Source: an uncultured Desulfobacter sp. (GTDB lineage: Bacteria; Desulfobacterota; Desulfobacteria; Desulfobacterales; Desulfobacteraceae). From it: DNA of 64,000 bases. Under the pieces are notes generated by a model. That model searched no databases. It was not told the origin of the DNA and was given only the letters and a program-made list of their open reading frames with translations. The DNA is taken from contig NZ_OY781882.1 of assembly GCF_963677125.1 (NCBI RefSeq), positions 2,364,501 to 2,428,500 of the forward strand, given 5' to 3'. Positions 42,556-51,784 of this stretch are shown piece by piece. Each line of letters begins with the position of its first letter. Positions within the stretch are counted from its first letter, which is position 1. Both the position numbers and the translations under genes were made by a program.

Positions 42556-43869
42556 TCAGTCTTTTAGAATATCTGCTCTAATTTTCATCAATTGATTGAC
42601 AGCGCCTTTAACCGTTAAAGGTGATGCATGCTCACAATCCGGCAAGCCGCTGTTTTTCCATTGGGAAACAAGTTGCAGCAATATCGATTGTATCTGTTTT
42701 TCATTTTGGCTGTCTGCGGCAAAAAAACCGTTATCCTCGAGCATTGTTTGAAGTTCGGAACCCGGATGAGTTAACCCCAGAATAGGACGTTGAACGAGCA
42801 TGTAATCATAAAGTTTAGAAGGAATGTATTCATCGCACCGAAAAAGATCATCTCCATGAACCAGGATGAGTACATCCATTCTCTTCATGGCTTCAAGCAC
42901 CTGTTCTCTGCCTGTTTTTCCCGTCGCCGGATCATATTCCAGCCTGCCGTGCACCGTTACAATATCCTGTAAATGATACGCATCCAGAGCCTGGCTGGTT
43001 ACTGGATCAAGGGTGGTACCATAAATGTCAATGGCAACCTGCCTGGACAAATCCGGTTCGTCCTGCAACAGGTCATGAAAAGCTTTAAACACTTTTTTAA
43101 GGTTACGCCTGGAAGCAAGGGAGCCGAAATATCCGAAATGAATTTTTTCTTGTTTTTGATAGACTTGGGTCCAGTTTTCAGCAGGAGATGCACCGGGACG
43201 GATAACAACTAATTTATCTGAGAACCCAGGGTTTCGTTTCAGTGCCTTGGCACTGGCCTGATCCGTAAAATAAATGATCTTGTCGGCATATTTGAAGATC
43301 AATTTTTCCAGGTAGTTATGAAAAAAGTATTTGTGCCATTTAGGGGTTTCATTGTCATAAATCAGTGGGTCATGGAGTTCCGCTACCCAGGGCAGTTTAA
43401 AGAGCCGGCTCAAAATGAGTCCGGTATAATGGGTTGAAGAGGGTCCGGCAGTGGAGTAAATGAGTTCCGGGCGATGTTTGGGGATGATGGAGATGCCATA
43501 CAATGAAGCCGATAAAAGCCATGACCAATGACTGTCCAAGTGAATTACTGTTTTCTCCATGAGGTAAAAAGGCAGAATAATCAGCGTCAGTACTAAATTT
43601 ATGATTCTGCCGGGAAGGGTATCATGTGCAGGGTCTTTCATGACATGGCGCAGTTCGAATTTCAGTCCGGACGGTGCCGGCGAAAATACCTGGTAATGAG
43701 GGTAGTCGACATCCTTCCTGCCGGTTGGGGCACTGATGACAACCGGGGTAACCCCTTTTTTTCTGAGGAACGGAATGCGGTCCGTTATTGTTTGGCTTGC
43801 CGCTCTACCGTCCATGTTGTAGCAGTGGGCAAGTATCAACCATGTCATTTTTCCGGATGATTTTTTCAT
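42556..43869 (-). CDS. Family 4 glycosyltransferase
   Basis: A 437-residue GT-B enzyme. The N-terminal acceptor half starts TWLILAHCYNMDGRAASQT, with a short hydrophobic patch (VLTLIILPFYLMEKTVI). The C-terminal donor half has HFGYFGSLASRRNLKKVFKAF and a late EYIPSKLYDYMLVQRPILGL in place of the E-x7-E motif. Donor and acceptor sugars unknown. Its promoter overlaps an 18-bp palindrome shared with the divergent GT4 gene. Confidence 0.85.
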   Translation of the reverse strand: MKKSSGKMTWLILAHCYNMDGRAASQTITDRIPFLRKKGVTPVVISAPTGRKDVDYPHYQVFSPAPSGLKFELRHVMKDPAHDTLPGRIINLVLTLIILPFYLMEKTVIHLDSHWSWLLSASLYGISIIPKHRPELIYSTAGPSSTHYTGLILSRLFKLPWVAELHDPLIYDNETPKWHKYFFHNYLEKLIFKYADKIIYFTDQASAKALKRNPGFSDKLVVIRPGASPAENWTQVYQKQEKIHFGYFGSLASRRNLKKVFKAFHDLLQDEPDLSRQVAIDIYGTTLDPVTSQALDAYHLQDIVTVHGRLEYDPATGKTGREQVLEAMKRMDVLILVHGDDLFRCDEYIPSKLYDYMLVQRPILGLTHPGSELQTMLEDNGFFAADSQNEKQIQSILLQLVSQWKNSGLPDCEHASPLTVKGAVNQLMKIRADILKD

Positions 43870-43880
43870 TTTCTATTAAA

Positions 43881-43933
43881 AATATATTTTTTATGATATT
43901 TGTTTCAAACTTGTTTGAAAAGTCATTCATAAT
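43881..43933. promoter_or_regulatory. Divergent promoters sharing an 18-bp palindrome
   Basis: TTTCAAACTTGTTTGAAA (43903-43920) is a perfect palindrome. Minus-strand promoter: TTGAAA (43908-43903), 16 bases, TATATT (43886-43881). Plus-strand promoter: TTCAAA (43904-43909), 18 bases, CATAAT (43928-43933). Both -35 boxes lie in the palindrome, so one bound regulator could control both glycosyltransferase units. Confidence 0.55.
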
Positions 43934-44001
43934 AAAGAAAAGACATGTCGTAGTCAAGAATCGGCCTTTAACTTAAATAATAGAACATTGGGGGAAAAGC
44001 G

Positions 44002-45144
44002 TTGAAAATTGCCGTTTTGGTAAAGCGGTTTACCTTGTCAGGCGGCAAGGAACGTTATGTTGTAGAACTGGTTAAATCATTATGCCGTCTTGGACACCAG
44101 GTTGATGTATTTGCCTGTGAAGCAGAGCAACAGCTTTTAAACGGCATCGGTTTTTTCTGTGTGCCGAACCGAATGACCTTTTCAAGTGTTCTAAATACCA
44201 TTTCATTTGTGAAGGAAACGGCAAAAATGCTTAAAGGGCATGACTATGATATTGTTCATTCCCACGAGCGGAATTATACACAGGAGGTTTTGACTTTACA
44301 CAGCTTTTCTTATTATGAAGGGTTGAAAAAATACGGTTTGTTAAGAAAAATTGATCAGAAATACCTGAGCCTGCGCAGCCAGCTTTACCTATGGCTTGAA
44401 CGAGAGCAAATGAAAACCCCTTGGCTGGTTTCCGTCTCCACGGCCATATCAAACGATGTTAAAGAGAACTATCATCGTACCGAGAATATCATTGAGATCC
44501 CGCCTGGCGTCGATTTGAAAGTATTTGATGAGAAATCTGTTCATGCTATACGTCAGCAGGCCCGAACAGAAAAAAATATCCCCAAAAATGAACTTGCCGT
44601 CCTTTTTGTCGGTTCTGCGTTCCAGCGAAAGGGACTTGATCGGTTAATCCCCGCCATTACCCAGGGGATGCGCTTAATAATCGTTGGAAAGGGAGATCAT
44701 CTCTCCAAGTTTTTAAAAATGATCAAAGCGCATCATTGCGGGCAGCAAATCAGTATGGAAGGCATCACGGATAATGTTATAAATTATTACGCCCTTGCCG
44801 ATGTTGTTGTACTACCCTCCCGGTCGGAAGCTTTTGGCATGAGTATACTTGAAGGAATGGCATGCGGGTTGCCGGTGATTGTAAGCCGGAATTCAGGCGT
44901 TGCCGACTTGATTCGACATGGTGAAAATGGTTTTTTGATAGGCAAAACATCCGAGCTGCCTGAATTTTTAAAAATGTTACGGTCTGATGAGAAGAGGCAA
45001 AAAATAGGCCTTTGTGCAAGAAAAACAGCTGAACAATACGGCTGGTCAAGGGTTGGTGCCGCCCATGAAGCCCTATATAAAAAAATCTTGTCAAAGAGAG
45101 AGTTAAAAGAAAATAAATGGGGCAATGAGACAAACAACGCATGA
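44002..45144 (+). CDS. Family 4 glycosyltransferase (WaaG-like)
   Basis: A 380-residue GT-B glycosyltransferase. The N-terminal KRFTLSGGKERYVVELVKSL resembles the WaaG opening. The donor half has VLFVGSAFQRKGLDRLIPAI and the E-x7-E motif in PSRSEAFGMSILEGMACGLPVI. WaaG adds the first outer-core glucose; the exact sugar here is inferred. The start is TTG at 44002 with GGGGGAAAA ahead. It overlaps the kinase gene by 4 bases. Confidence 0.88.
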   Translation: MKIAVLVKRFTLSGGKERYVVELVKSLCRLGHQVDVFACEAEQQLLNGIGFFCVPNRMTFSSVLNTISFVKETAKMLKGHDYDIVHSHERNYTQEVLTLHSFSYYEGLKKYGLLRKIDQKYLSLRSQLYLWLEREQMKTPWLVSVSTAISNDVKENYHRTENIIEIPPGVDLKVFDEKSVHAIRQQARTEKNIPKNELAVLFVGSAFQRKGLDRLIPAITQGMRLIIVGKGDHLSKFLKMIKAHHCGQQISMEGITDNVINYYALADVVVLPSRSEAFGMSILEGMACGLPVIVSRNSGVADLIRHGENGFLIGKTSELPEFLKMLRSDEKRQKIGLCARKTAEQYGWSRVGAAHEALYKKILSKRELKENKWGNETNNA

Positions 45145-45851
45145 TCGATGAAGTCTATTCAAAAAAAACGTTTTCAGCCATAGTGATGTGCAATAAACAA
45201 TTCCTGTCAGATGACATGCGCCAACTACTGGACAATCCGGATGCTTTTCTGGACAACAGCAGGACTGAAATCATACAAGATAATTTTAAAAGTAAAGTCG
45301 GCATTATTGTTTTGGATGGTAAAAAACTTGTGATCAAACGACACAATTATAAATCCCAGTGGCAAAAGTTTAGGCGATATTTCAGACCGACACGTTCACA
45401 CAGAAACTGGTACTATTCTAATTTTTTAATATCCAGAGGAATTTTTGTCCCAACCCCGGTGGCCTTTGTTGAACAACGGATTGCAGGCGTGTTACGCGGC
45501 ATGTCACATTTTGTTTATGAATATGTGGAAGGTATCACAGGAGAAACCTATTTTAAGCACAATATGGAATCTTTTGAAAAGGCAGAGCAGGGAATGAATA
45601 TGGTGGTTTCCCTTGTGGATAGCATCAGGGAATTAGGAATCATTCATGGTGATATACGAATGTCTAACCTGATTTTTAAAGATAACCGGATTTGCTTATT
45701 GGACTTTGATGATATGCGGCCAAGCCAATGGTACAAACTACCGCGTGTTAGAAATAGAGATATCAGGGGACTTAAAAAAGATATTTTTTATAATATTCCA
45801 CCGGCACTTCAAAAACGGTTTCTGGATAAACTGGATAAATACGATGGGTAG
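45141..45851 (+). CDS. WaaP/Kdo-kinase-like LPS core kinase
   Basis: A 236-residue kinase-fold protein likely to phosphorylate core sugars. The beta3 lysine is in KKLVIKRHNYK, the catalytic loop is IHGDIRMSNLIF (His169-Asp171), and the metal-binding DFD is at 188-190. The basic RRYFRPTRSHRNW segment is typical of the Kdo/heptose kinase group. Overlap with the WaaG-like gene suggests phosphorylation of the sugars added around it. Substrate inferred. Confidence 0.82.
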   Translation: MIDEVYSKKTFSAIVMCNKQFLSDDMRQLLDNPDAFLDNSRTEIIQDNFKSKVGIIVLDGKKLVIKRHNYKSQWQKFRRYFRPTRSHRNWYYSNFLISRGIFVPTPVAFVEQRIAGVLRGMSHFVYEYVEGITGETYFKHNMESFEKAEQGMNMVVSLVDSIRELGIIHGDIRMSNLIFKDNRICLLDFDDMRPSQWYKLPRVRNRDIRGLKKDIFYNIPPALQKRFLDKLDKYDG

Positions 45852-45919
45852 TAAACGTTCGTATAGGCGAACTATCCAAGTATTCATGGATATCCATTAT
45901 TCAGGTCTGTAGAAATGTT

Positions 45920-48487
45920 ATGATAAATATCAGTGAGAATGATAAAATCAGCCTTAATGAAAGTGAACAAAAAATTCTAAACGCTGTCTCTCAAAGGCTT
46001 TCACAACAACTTTCCATATTATATATTCACCGCCCCAAAAACAGACCGCGTGCCCGTAAGTCTATCATTGTCAGCGGGCGTAAAGGGCAGTATTATGTCG
46101 AGCTGGCTAAAAACGGTATCCAGAAATTTTATCTTAAAAGATCCATTCATTATTCAAAGTTTTTTAGAGAAATAATCAAATATGCCACTGTAAATATGCC
46201 GATTGTAACGGATGAAATTGACGGTATCTATTTTGCTGTGTTCCCATATCTGGATAGTACACCGGGAAAACCGAATCTTAACGGCGAAAAGATCTTAAAG
46301 GCGTTGTACAAAGAGCACACATCGGTCAAAAAAATATCCGAACAAAGTATCAAGGAGATTGCCGATGCCTTTCTAAACAGCTGGCCTGAAGAATATCATA
46401 ATTACATTCGGTATCTGCCGGAATATTTAAAATACCTTGCGCAGTTACGATCTTATGAAGAAATCGTTCTTAGTCCCGAGCATGGGGATTTTGCTTTGAA
46501 TAATATATTGACTGATCTGAATTCAAACCATTTGATTGATTTTGAATTCAGCCGGGAGAGCCAGCCCGCAGGATTTGATTTATACGCGTACCGCCGGACG
46601 ACCTATAAAACAAAAGTTTTTTGGAAAAGAAAAGATTATTACAGAGATCTACACAGCTTGAAATTTAAGTTAAATGAACGAATTAATTTTGCCATAGACA
46701 ACAATTTAAAAGAAATAACTGTATATTCTGAACTGCCCCATTTGGTGAAACGTAAAGTTTTGGCGTTTATGGATGAAACGCCTTCCATTTTTGTGACACA
46801 TTTATTAGATTCGTTGTCATCCTGGAAAAAGGGTGAAGATGAATTGTTTTATGTTACAATCTGGCATGATGACGTCCTTTCCGGATTTGCGGTTTTTAAG
46901 AAACGCAAAAACATTTTATATCCCTTCGTCACAGAAGAAGGCTCCCCGGTTATCTTTTTTAAAAATATTTATCAATTAGGACTGTTGATCAAATATTTGG
47001 AACGGCGCAGGATCGGTTTTTATTTTGACAATATTTCAAAACAATCTGACGTATATAAACAATTTAAATTAATGAGAGAAAAGGTCAATACGCCCATTAA
47101 TGCGGTTGCGATGTCTCCGGTTTTAGAGGAAAAAACAAAAGACCGTGCCTTGTTTGAGTTGCTCAGTGAGATATCTGGTTATCTTACGTCAGCGATTATA
47201 AAAGATAAAGGCCCCCATGTTTTGATATATAGCCTGCAAAACAAAAAAATTATATCAAAACATAATAGAAATAAATTTTTTTCAGTATTAAGACGAAGTT
47301 CCCGAACAATAAGAACTGGAATTTTTTTAATGGTGCAACATATGAATTTTAAACGTTTCCTGTTTTTTTTATACCAATACCCCAAAATACGATTACGGTG
47401 GAGGAAAGCGCGCAAAAAAGGGGGCGCGCTTCGATTAAGGATTGGTGACTTTCATTCCTTCATACGCGCCTTAAATCAAAATGACGTGGATTACGTAGTA
47501 TTGAGGGGGCTGCATGACGGTAATCCCAGTTTTGATGAAGATGTAGATTTCATGCTTAAGGCCTCCCATATTCTGAAAATAATCCGGGTTGCAGCCTGTT
47601 TCCCGGGTTCTCATCCCTGTGATGTATATTTTGATACCTACCAAAGTGTAGAGTGCTATCCTTATTACCCGCCTGTGTTCGCATTAAAAATTCTGGAAAA
47701 AAAGGTAAAAAACAATCAAGACTGTTATGTACCGGACGCTTATCACCACTTGGTGTCGCTTTTATATCATATCACCTATCATAAGGGACTGACTAAAGGG
47801 TTTAACCGCGCTGATGGAAAAATGACACCAGAGAGCAAATATTATGATACAATTATATCTTTAATTGAATCCAATGGCTTTGAAAACCGGTTTGAACTCT
47901 CTCTAAAAGGATTCCATCAGTTTCTAAAAAGCGAAAATGTGAACATGCCCTATGATATGCTCGTAAAATGGCCGAAAAGAAATGAAACAATAGATGCGAT
48001 TACGCAAATGGAAGAGCAATCACTAAGGGAAGAACTTGGCACTGACAACCAAAATATAGTCGTCTTTATTATTAGAGATGATGCGGGCCAGGCGGATATC
48101 ATTGACTATATAAAAGGGACGATCCGTGAGTATTATTCAGTTCTGTTTTCTAAAGAATTAACCCAAGAGCAGGTAAACAATGCCATTCAATTCACACGTG
48201 GCGGGAATTGGGTGGAATTGGATAAAAAACAATTTCAACTGGTCGTGCCTCATTCGATTGTTGTATGCCGGTCCCATTCTTTTGGGACTACCGAAAACGA
48301 CATTGAATATTTGTCAAAAGAATGTGCCAAGGTAAAAAAGGAGATCCGTGGATATGTAAAAGAAAACTTTGCGTCTAAACACAAGCGTTACCTGATACAC
48401 AGCACGGATTCCCCTTATGAGGCCTTGGATTATATGCAAAAAATTTTGCCCCAAGATTACATGGAAATCTTTACTTCAAAAAAATAA
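45920..48487 (+). CDS. 855-residue multidomain protein: kinase-like, acyltransferase-like, nucleotidyltransferase-like and NDK-like parts
   Basis: A large cytosolic protein with no clear full-length relative that I recognise. Residues 55-235 form an aminoglycoside-kinase-like domain (EHGDFALNNIL, His188-Asp190; HLIDFEF, Asp207). Residues about 265-430 look like a FemAB/GNAT-type acyltransferase half (YVTIWHDDVLSGFAVFKK). Residues about 505-600 match the nucleotidyltransferase pattern (DVDYVVLRGL then the Asp pair D541/D543 in DEDVDFML). Residues 710-850 end in YLIHSTDSPYEALDY, which resembles the histidine loop of nucleoside diphosphate kinase (compare VHGSDAPETA in ndk here). AT-rich codon use. 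It follows the core kinase gene by 68 bp and precedes the ligase gene. LPS modification is inferred from context; domain borders are by eye. Confidence 0.75.
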   Translation: MINISENDKISLNESEQKILNAVSQRLSQQLSILYIHRPKNRPRARKSIIVSGRKGQYYVELAKNGIQKFYLKRSIHYSKFFREIIKYATVNMPIVTDEIDGIYFAVFPYLDSTPGKPNLNGEKILKALYKEHTSVKKISEQSIKEIADAFLNSWPEEYHNYIRYLPEYLKYLAQLRSYEEIVLSPEHGDFALNNILTDLNSNHLIDFEFSRESQPAGFDLYAYRRTTYKTKVFWKRKDYYRDLHSLKFKLNERINFAIDNNLKEITVYSELPHLVKRKVLAFMDETPSIFVTHLLDSLSSWKKGEDELFYVTIWHDDVLSGFAVFKKRKNILYPFVTEEGSPVIFFKNIYQLGLLIKYLERRRIGFYFDNISKQSDVYKQFKLMREKVNTPINAVAMSPVLEEKTKDRALFELLSEISGYLTSAIIKDKGPHVLIYSLQNKKIISKHNRNKFFSVLRRSSRTIRTGIFLMVQHMNFKRFLFFLYQYPKIRLRWRKARKKGGALRLRIGDFHSFIRALNQNDVDYVVLRGLHDGNPSFDEDVDFMLKASHILKIIRVAACFPGSHPCDVYFDTYQSVECYPYYPPVFALKILEKKVKNNQDCYVPDAYHHLVSLLYHITYHKGLTKGFNRADGKMTPESKYYDTIISLIESNGFENRFELSLKGFHQFLKSENVNMPYDMLVKWPKRNETIDAITQMEEQSLREELGTDNQNIVVFIIRDDAGQADIIDYIKGTIREYYSVLFSKELTQEQVNNAIQFTRGGNWVELDKKQFQLVVPHSIVVCRSHSFGTTENDIEYLSKECAKVKKEIRGYVKENFASKHKRYLIHSTDSPYEALDYMQKILPQDYMEIFTSKK

Positions 48488-48509
48488 TCTTCCTCATATA
48501 GTTAAATTT

Positions 48510-49772
48510 ATGAAAAAATTATCTTCCTGGGTACAGCCGTCGACAACTGTGCTCAAAAAGGGTTATAGCCTAAATAGCAGATTGGAAAGCATCGCTGTTT
48601 TTTTAATGCTGCTGGTTGTTTTTTTAAATCCCTTCCCACACACAACATTTTTAGACCAGTTGTTTTTTTATACTGCCATTTTGCCCATGATCGTCATGGT
48701 TCGAAATAACCATAACGTTTTTTATTATAAGACGCCCCTGCTCTATCCCTTGGCCTTGTTTCTTTTCTGGGCCGCAATAAGTGTCGTGTTTGCGATGGAT
48801 AAGCCGGATAGTGCCCATGACCTGTATTCCCATTTGATCCGTTATTTGATCTTTTACCTGGTCGTAATAAATTTGTTCACCACAAAAAAACGTCTGTTAT
48901 TCCTTGCCGCTTGTGTTGTGCTCTCGGAAGTTGTTTTTGCCGCCGGCGGTTTGATTTTATATTACGGTATACTAAAGCATGACATCATTTCGCGCTTTTT
49001 TGTCAAGGGTTTTAAAGCAATTGCCACGGATACGATTCCTTTTGGATTTATGTTTGGCCTTTTTTTAGCCGTGTGGTTGTTTAAAATGTGTCAAAATAGA
49101 TTCCAGCGTTCTTTTCTGGCAGTGGCAATTATGATTTTAACCATATCTACCATCGCAACCCAATCAAGGGGAGCGGTTTTGGCGCTGTGTATCGCTTTTC
49201 CTGTACAACTACAGTATCACAAAAAAATTTTAAGCCTTCTGCTGCTTGCTATAATTTTAGCTATATCCCTAAGCCCTATGCAAAAGAGAATTACATTTCA
49301 ACATCTTAAAGACAATGCGAGGAGAGGTTTAATTCTCTATTCAATAGAGATAATAAAAGATTATCCTGTTTTTGGAACCGGCTTTTCAATTGATACGTTC
49401 CGGAACCCTAAATTCATCGATAAAAAAACATATATATCCAGAATACCTCAAAAATACGGAAAGATTCCGTTTCACAGGCCACATAACATGTTTTTGAGCA
49501 TGGCCACCAGGACAGGTATTTTGGGGATGGTACTGTACGCTGGAATATTTGCCGTCTGCATATTCGTTTGCTGTCGGCTGATTTTATATGGAAAAGATCC
49601 CTTCATACAAAGCCTTTCAAGATGTTGCCTTGCACTTTTAACCATGTTTCTGGCAAATGGCGTGTTGCAGGTCATGACCACACACTTTATTGATATGATC
49701 CAATTTATCATCTTTGCATTGGTGACTATTGTATGGAAAATAAACGAAAAGAACCTGGCGCCCGCGACATGA
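48510..49772 (+). CDS. O-antigen ligase family protein
   Basis: An inner membrane protein of about 420 residues with about ten hydrophobic helices. It has the Wzy_C pattern: a large periplasmic loop with YSIEIIKDYPVFGTGFSIDT and, after it, PHNMFLSMATRTGILGMVLY, the conserved HN and RTG residues of WaaL ligases. It should join an undecaprenyl-linked polymer to the core on the periplasmic side. I use the ATG at 48510, just after the previous stop. The frame extends to an ATG at 48417 that would overlap the 855-residue gene by 71 bases and add a polar stretch. Confidence 0.85.
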   Translation: MKKLSSWVQPSTTVLKKGYSLNSRLESIAVFLMLLVVFLNPFPHTTFLDQLFFYTAILPMIVMVRNNHNVFYYKTPLLYPLALFLFWAAISVVFAMDKPDSAHDLYSHLIRYLIFYLVVINLFTTKKRLLFLAACVVLSEVVFAAGGLILYYGILKHDIISRFFVKGFKAIATDTIPFGFMFGLFLAVWLFKMCQNRFQRSFLAVAIMILTISTIATQSRGAVLALCIAFPVQLQYHKKILSLLLLAIILAISLSPMQKRITFQHLKDNARRGLILYSIEIIKDYPVFGTGFSIDTFRNPKFIDKKTYISRIPQKYGKIPFHRPHNMFLSMATRTGILGMVLYAGIFAVCIFVCCRLILYGKDPFIQSLSRCCLALLTMFLANGVLQVMTTHFIDMIQFIIFALVTIVWKINEKNLAPAT

Positions 49773-50557
49773 GAGAGGATTCAGACGGAAGGAACATGGA
49801 TAACTTTTTTTTCAAAAGGATAGCTATTGAAGGTGACGCCCATTTATTTGCCTGTAAAGGGTGTTCTCACGTAGCGAATACCGGAAAAGTTGAAAATGCA
49901 TTCTTGTTTAAAAGGCAATTACACGCCAGTATTTATAAGGTGGACAATCATATTCTAAAGGTTTGTTACGGCCAATCAATCCCGAAAGATATGTTTAGAA
50001 AATATGCCTTAAGCTCCCAGGCAGAAAGAGAATCAAAAAGTGCTGCCATTTTGTCTGAATTGGGTCTGCTTACCCCAAAAACTAATTTTTCAGCGTTCTC
50101 TGTATTCCCGAAAATGCGCAATGGTGTTGAATCAATGCATGAAATGAATTTCATGGTTGGTTACGACGACTTAAATCCCAGGTTTGTATACCGCCCGGAT
50201 TGCCTTCACATCATCCGGTGCTTTGGGCGGGATCTGGCAGTAATGCTTAATGCAATGCTCTGCCCTAAGGACTTGGGACTTGGAAATATCATGTATCATC
50301 CGGGTAACGACAAGCTGGCCTGGATAGACTCGGATTTAAGACACTTCAAAAATAAAGAGACGCTGGCCCGAATGGTCATGAGCAGACTGGGTCGTAGATT
50401 TTTAAACTACCTGGATAATTGTCAGGCAGATACGTTTTGGCGGTCATTTTGCGAGAAATCGACACTCTTTACCGAAAAAAAAGAGCTGCTTTCCTACGGC
50501 AAAATTGATTATAGCAAAACTCGAGCGCTCCAGGACGTCCATCAGAATACCAAATAA
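49733..50557 (+). CDS. Kinase-fold protein after the O-antigen ligase (core kinase-like)
   Basis: A 274-residue protein with a reduced kinase core. A beta-strand lysine lies in NHILKVCYG. The catalytic loop is KDLGLGNIMYH (Asp-Leu-Gly-Leu-Gly-Asn-Ile in place of HGDxxxxNI), and the metal site is LAWIDSDLRHF. The kinase HRD histidine is missing, but the Asp, Asn and second Asp remain, so activity is possible. It overlaps the ligase gene by 40 bases. ATG codons at 49769 (overlapping the ligase stop) and 49796 (behind GGAAGG) are good alternative starts. Substrate unknown, presumably in the core. Confidence 0.72.
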   Translation: MENKRKEPGARDMREDSDGRNMDNFFFKRIAIEGDAHLFACKGCSHVANTGKVENAFLFKRQLHASIYKVDNHILKVCYGQSIPKDMFRKYALSSQAERESKSAAILSELGLLTPKTNFSAFSVFPKMRNGVESMHEMNFMVGYDDLNPRFVYRPDCLHIIRCFGRDLAVMLNAMLCPKDLGLGNIMYHPGNDKLAWIDSDLRHFKNKETLARMVMSRLGRRFLNYLDNCQADTFWRSFCEKSTLFTEKKELLSYGKIDYSKTRALQDVHQNTK

Positions 50558-50599
50558 CCGATAATTATGATCATCATCAGTGCATCAATTCCCATTGAC

Positions 50600-51784
50600 T
50601 TATTCGGGGTAACCAGAAGACGCCCTGCTTTGCCTGTTTATTTGGCTCAAAACAAATTTTTTTAGGCTCTGGGAATTGAAAAACTGTAACCGAATACCCA
50701 TAACAGCAACTGTTATATCCCTGAAGTATAAGGGATTTACCTTTACCCAGTCTTTCTGAGTTGTCAGAATAAGATCAACATTCAACGCCTTAGCCCGGTT
50801 TGAAATCTTTCTAAAATCAGGCTCAATATATCGATAATGGTCACAAAATTCAAAATGATCGGCAATGTTTACACCCAGGTCCTGTGCGGATTGTGCAAAG
50901 GAGTCGTTCCGGGCCAGGCCTGAAAACAAAACCGCCCGTTTCCCTTGCAACCACTGGGATTGAAAATCATCTTTATAATCGTCTTCCCCGGCTGAAAACA
51001 ATTGCGCCACAAAAGGCTCATGCATAGAGAAAAAAATGGGCACAGACGGCAATCTTTTGATGATATCGTCTACAAAGGATCGGTTTCCAGGTTCCAGAAA
51101 CGGGTCCATTTGAAATACATCCGGGGGACACCGGGTAAACACCACAGCATCAATTCTCTTTTCGGCCATACAAAGGGTTTCACGCAAACGACCTGCCGGA
51201 AGCATGCGACCGTTGCCCAAGGGTTGTGTGTAATCCAGAAGCACTAAATTCAGATCCCGGGCTAATCTCAAATGCTGGAATCCGTCATCCAAAATGATCA
51301 CATCGGGTGCAAAAGTTTCCAAAGCCAGAAGCCCCGCCTCATACCGATCTTGCCCCACGACTACCGGAAAGATTTTTTCCATGGCCATCATGTAGGGCTC
51401 ATCCCCACAGGTCTTTGCATCCAGAAACACATCCCGGCCATCCGATACCACAGCCGCCCCGTTTTCAAGTGTTCCCCTGTAACCCCGGCTGATCACAACA
51501 GGCCGCAATCCTTTTTCCACCAACATTTTTGCCAGCCAAACCGCCATGGGAGTTTTACCGGACCCGCCCACGGCAAGGTTACCAATGGAGATCACAGGGC
51601 AATCAAGGCGCCGTTTTTTTTTTAAACCGGTTTCATACATCGCATAACGCAGCCTGACACCGGCCTGATAAAGACAAGCACATCCGGCCAGCACCTGATC
51701 AAAGGATAACGCATCAAAAGGTCCAGGGGTTTCCATGGTCTGCAATACCCGTTTTTCTATCCGGTCCAGCCAAGATTTAATCAA
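50600..51784 (-). CDS. lpxK: Tetraacyldisaccharide 4'-kinase
   Basis: A 394-residue peripheral inner membrane kinase that phosphorylates the 4' position of the lipid A precursor. The P-loop is ISIGNLAVGGSGKTP near 68-82. DDGFQHLRLARDLNLVLLD carries the catalytic Asp-Asp pair, and the late LTTQKDWVK motif is present. The chain is somewhat longer than E. coli LpxK (328). It overlaps waaA by 8 bases. Confidence 0.96.
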   Translation of the reverse strand: MIKSWLDRIEKRVLQTMETPGPFDALSFDQVLAGCACLYQAGVRLRYAMYETGLKKKRRLDCPVISIGNLAVGGSGKTPMAVWLAKMLVEKGLRPVVISRGYRGTLENGAAVVSDGRDVFLDAKTCGDEPYMMAMEKIFPVVVGQDRYEAGLLALETFAPDVIILDDGFQHLRLARDLNLVLLDYTQPLGNGRMLPAGRLRETLCMAEKRIDAVVFTRCPPDVFQMDPFLEPGNRSFVDDIIKRLPSVPIFFSMHEPFVAQLFSAGEDDYKDDFQSQWLQGKRAVLFSGLARNDSFAQSAQDLGVNIADHFEFCDHYRYIEPDFRKISNRAKALNVDLILTTQKDWVKVNPLYFRDITVAVMGIRLQFFNSQSLKKFVLSQINRQSRASSGYPE

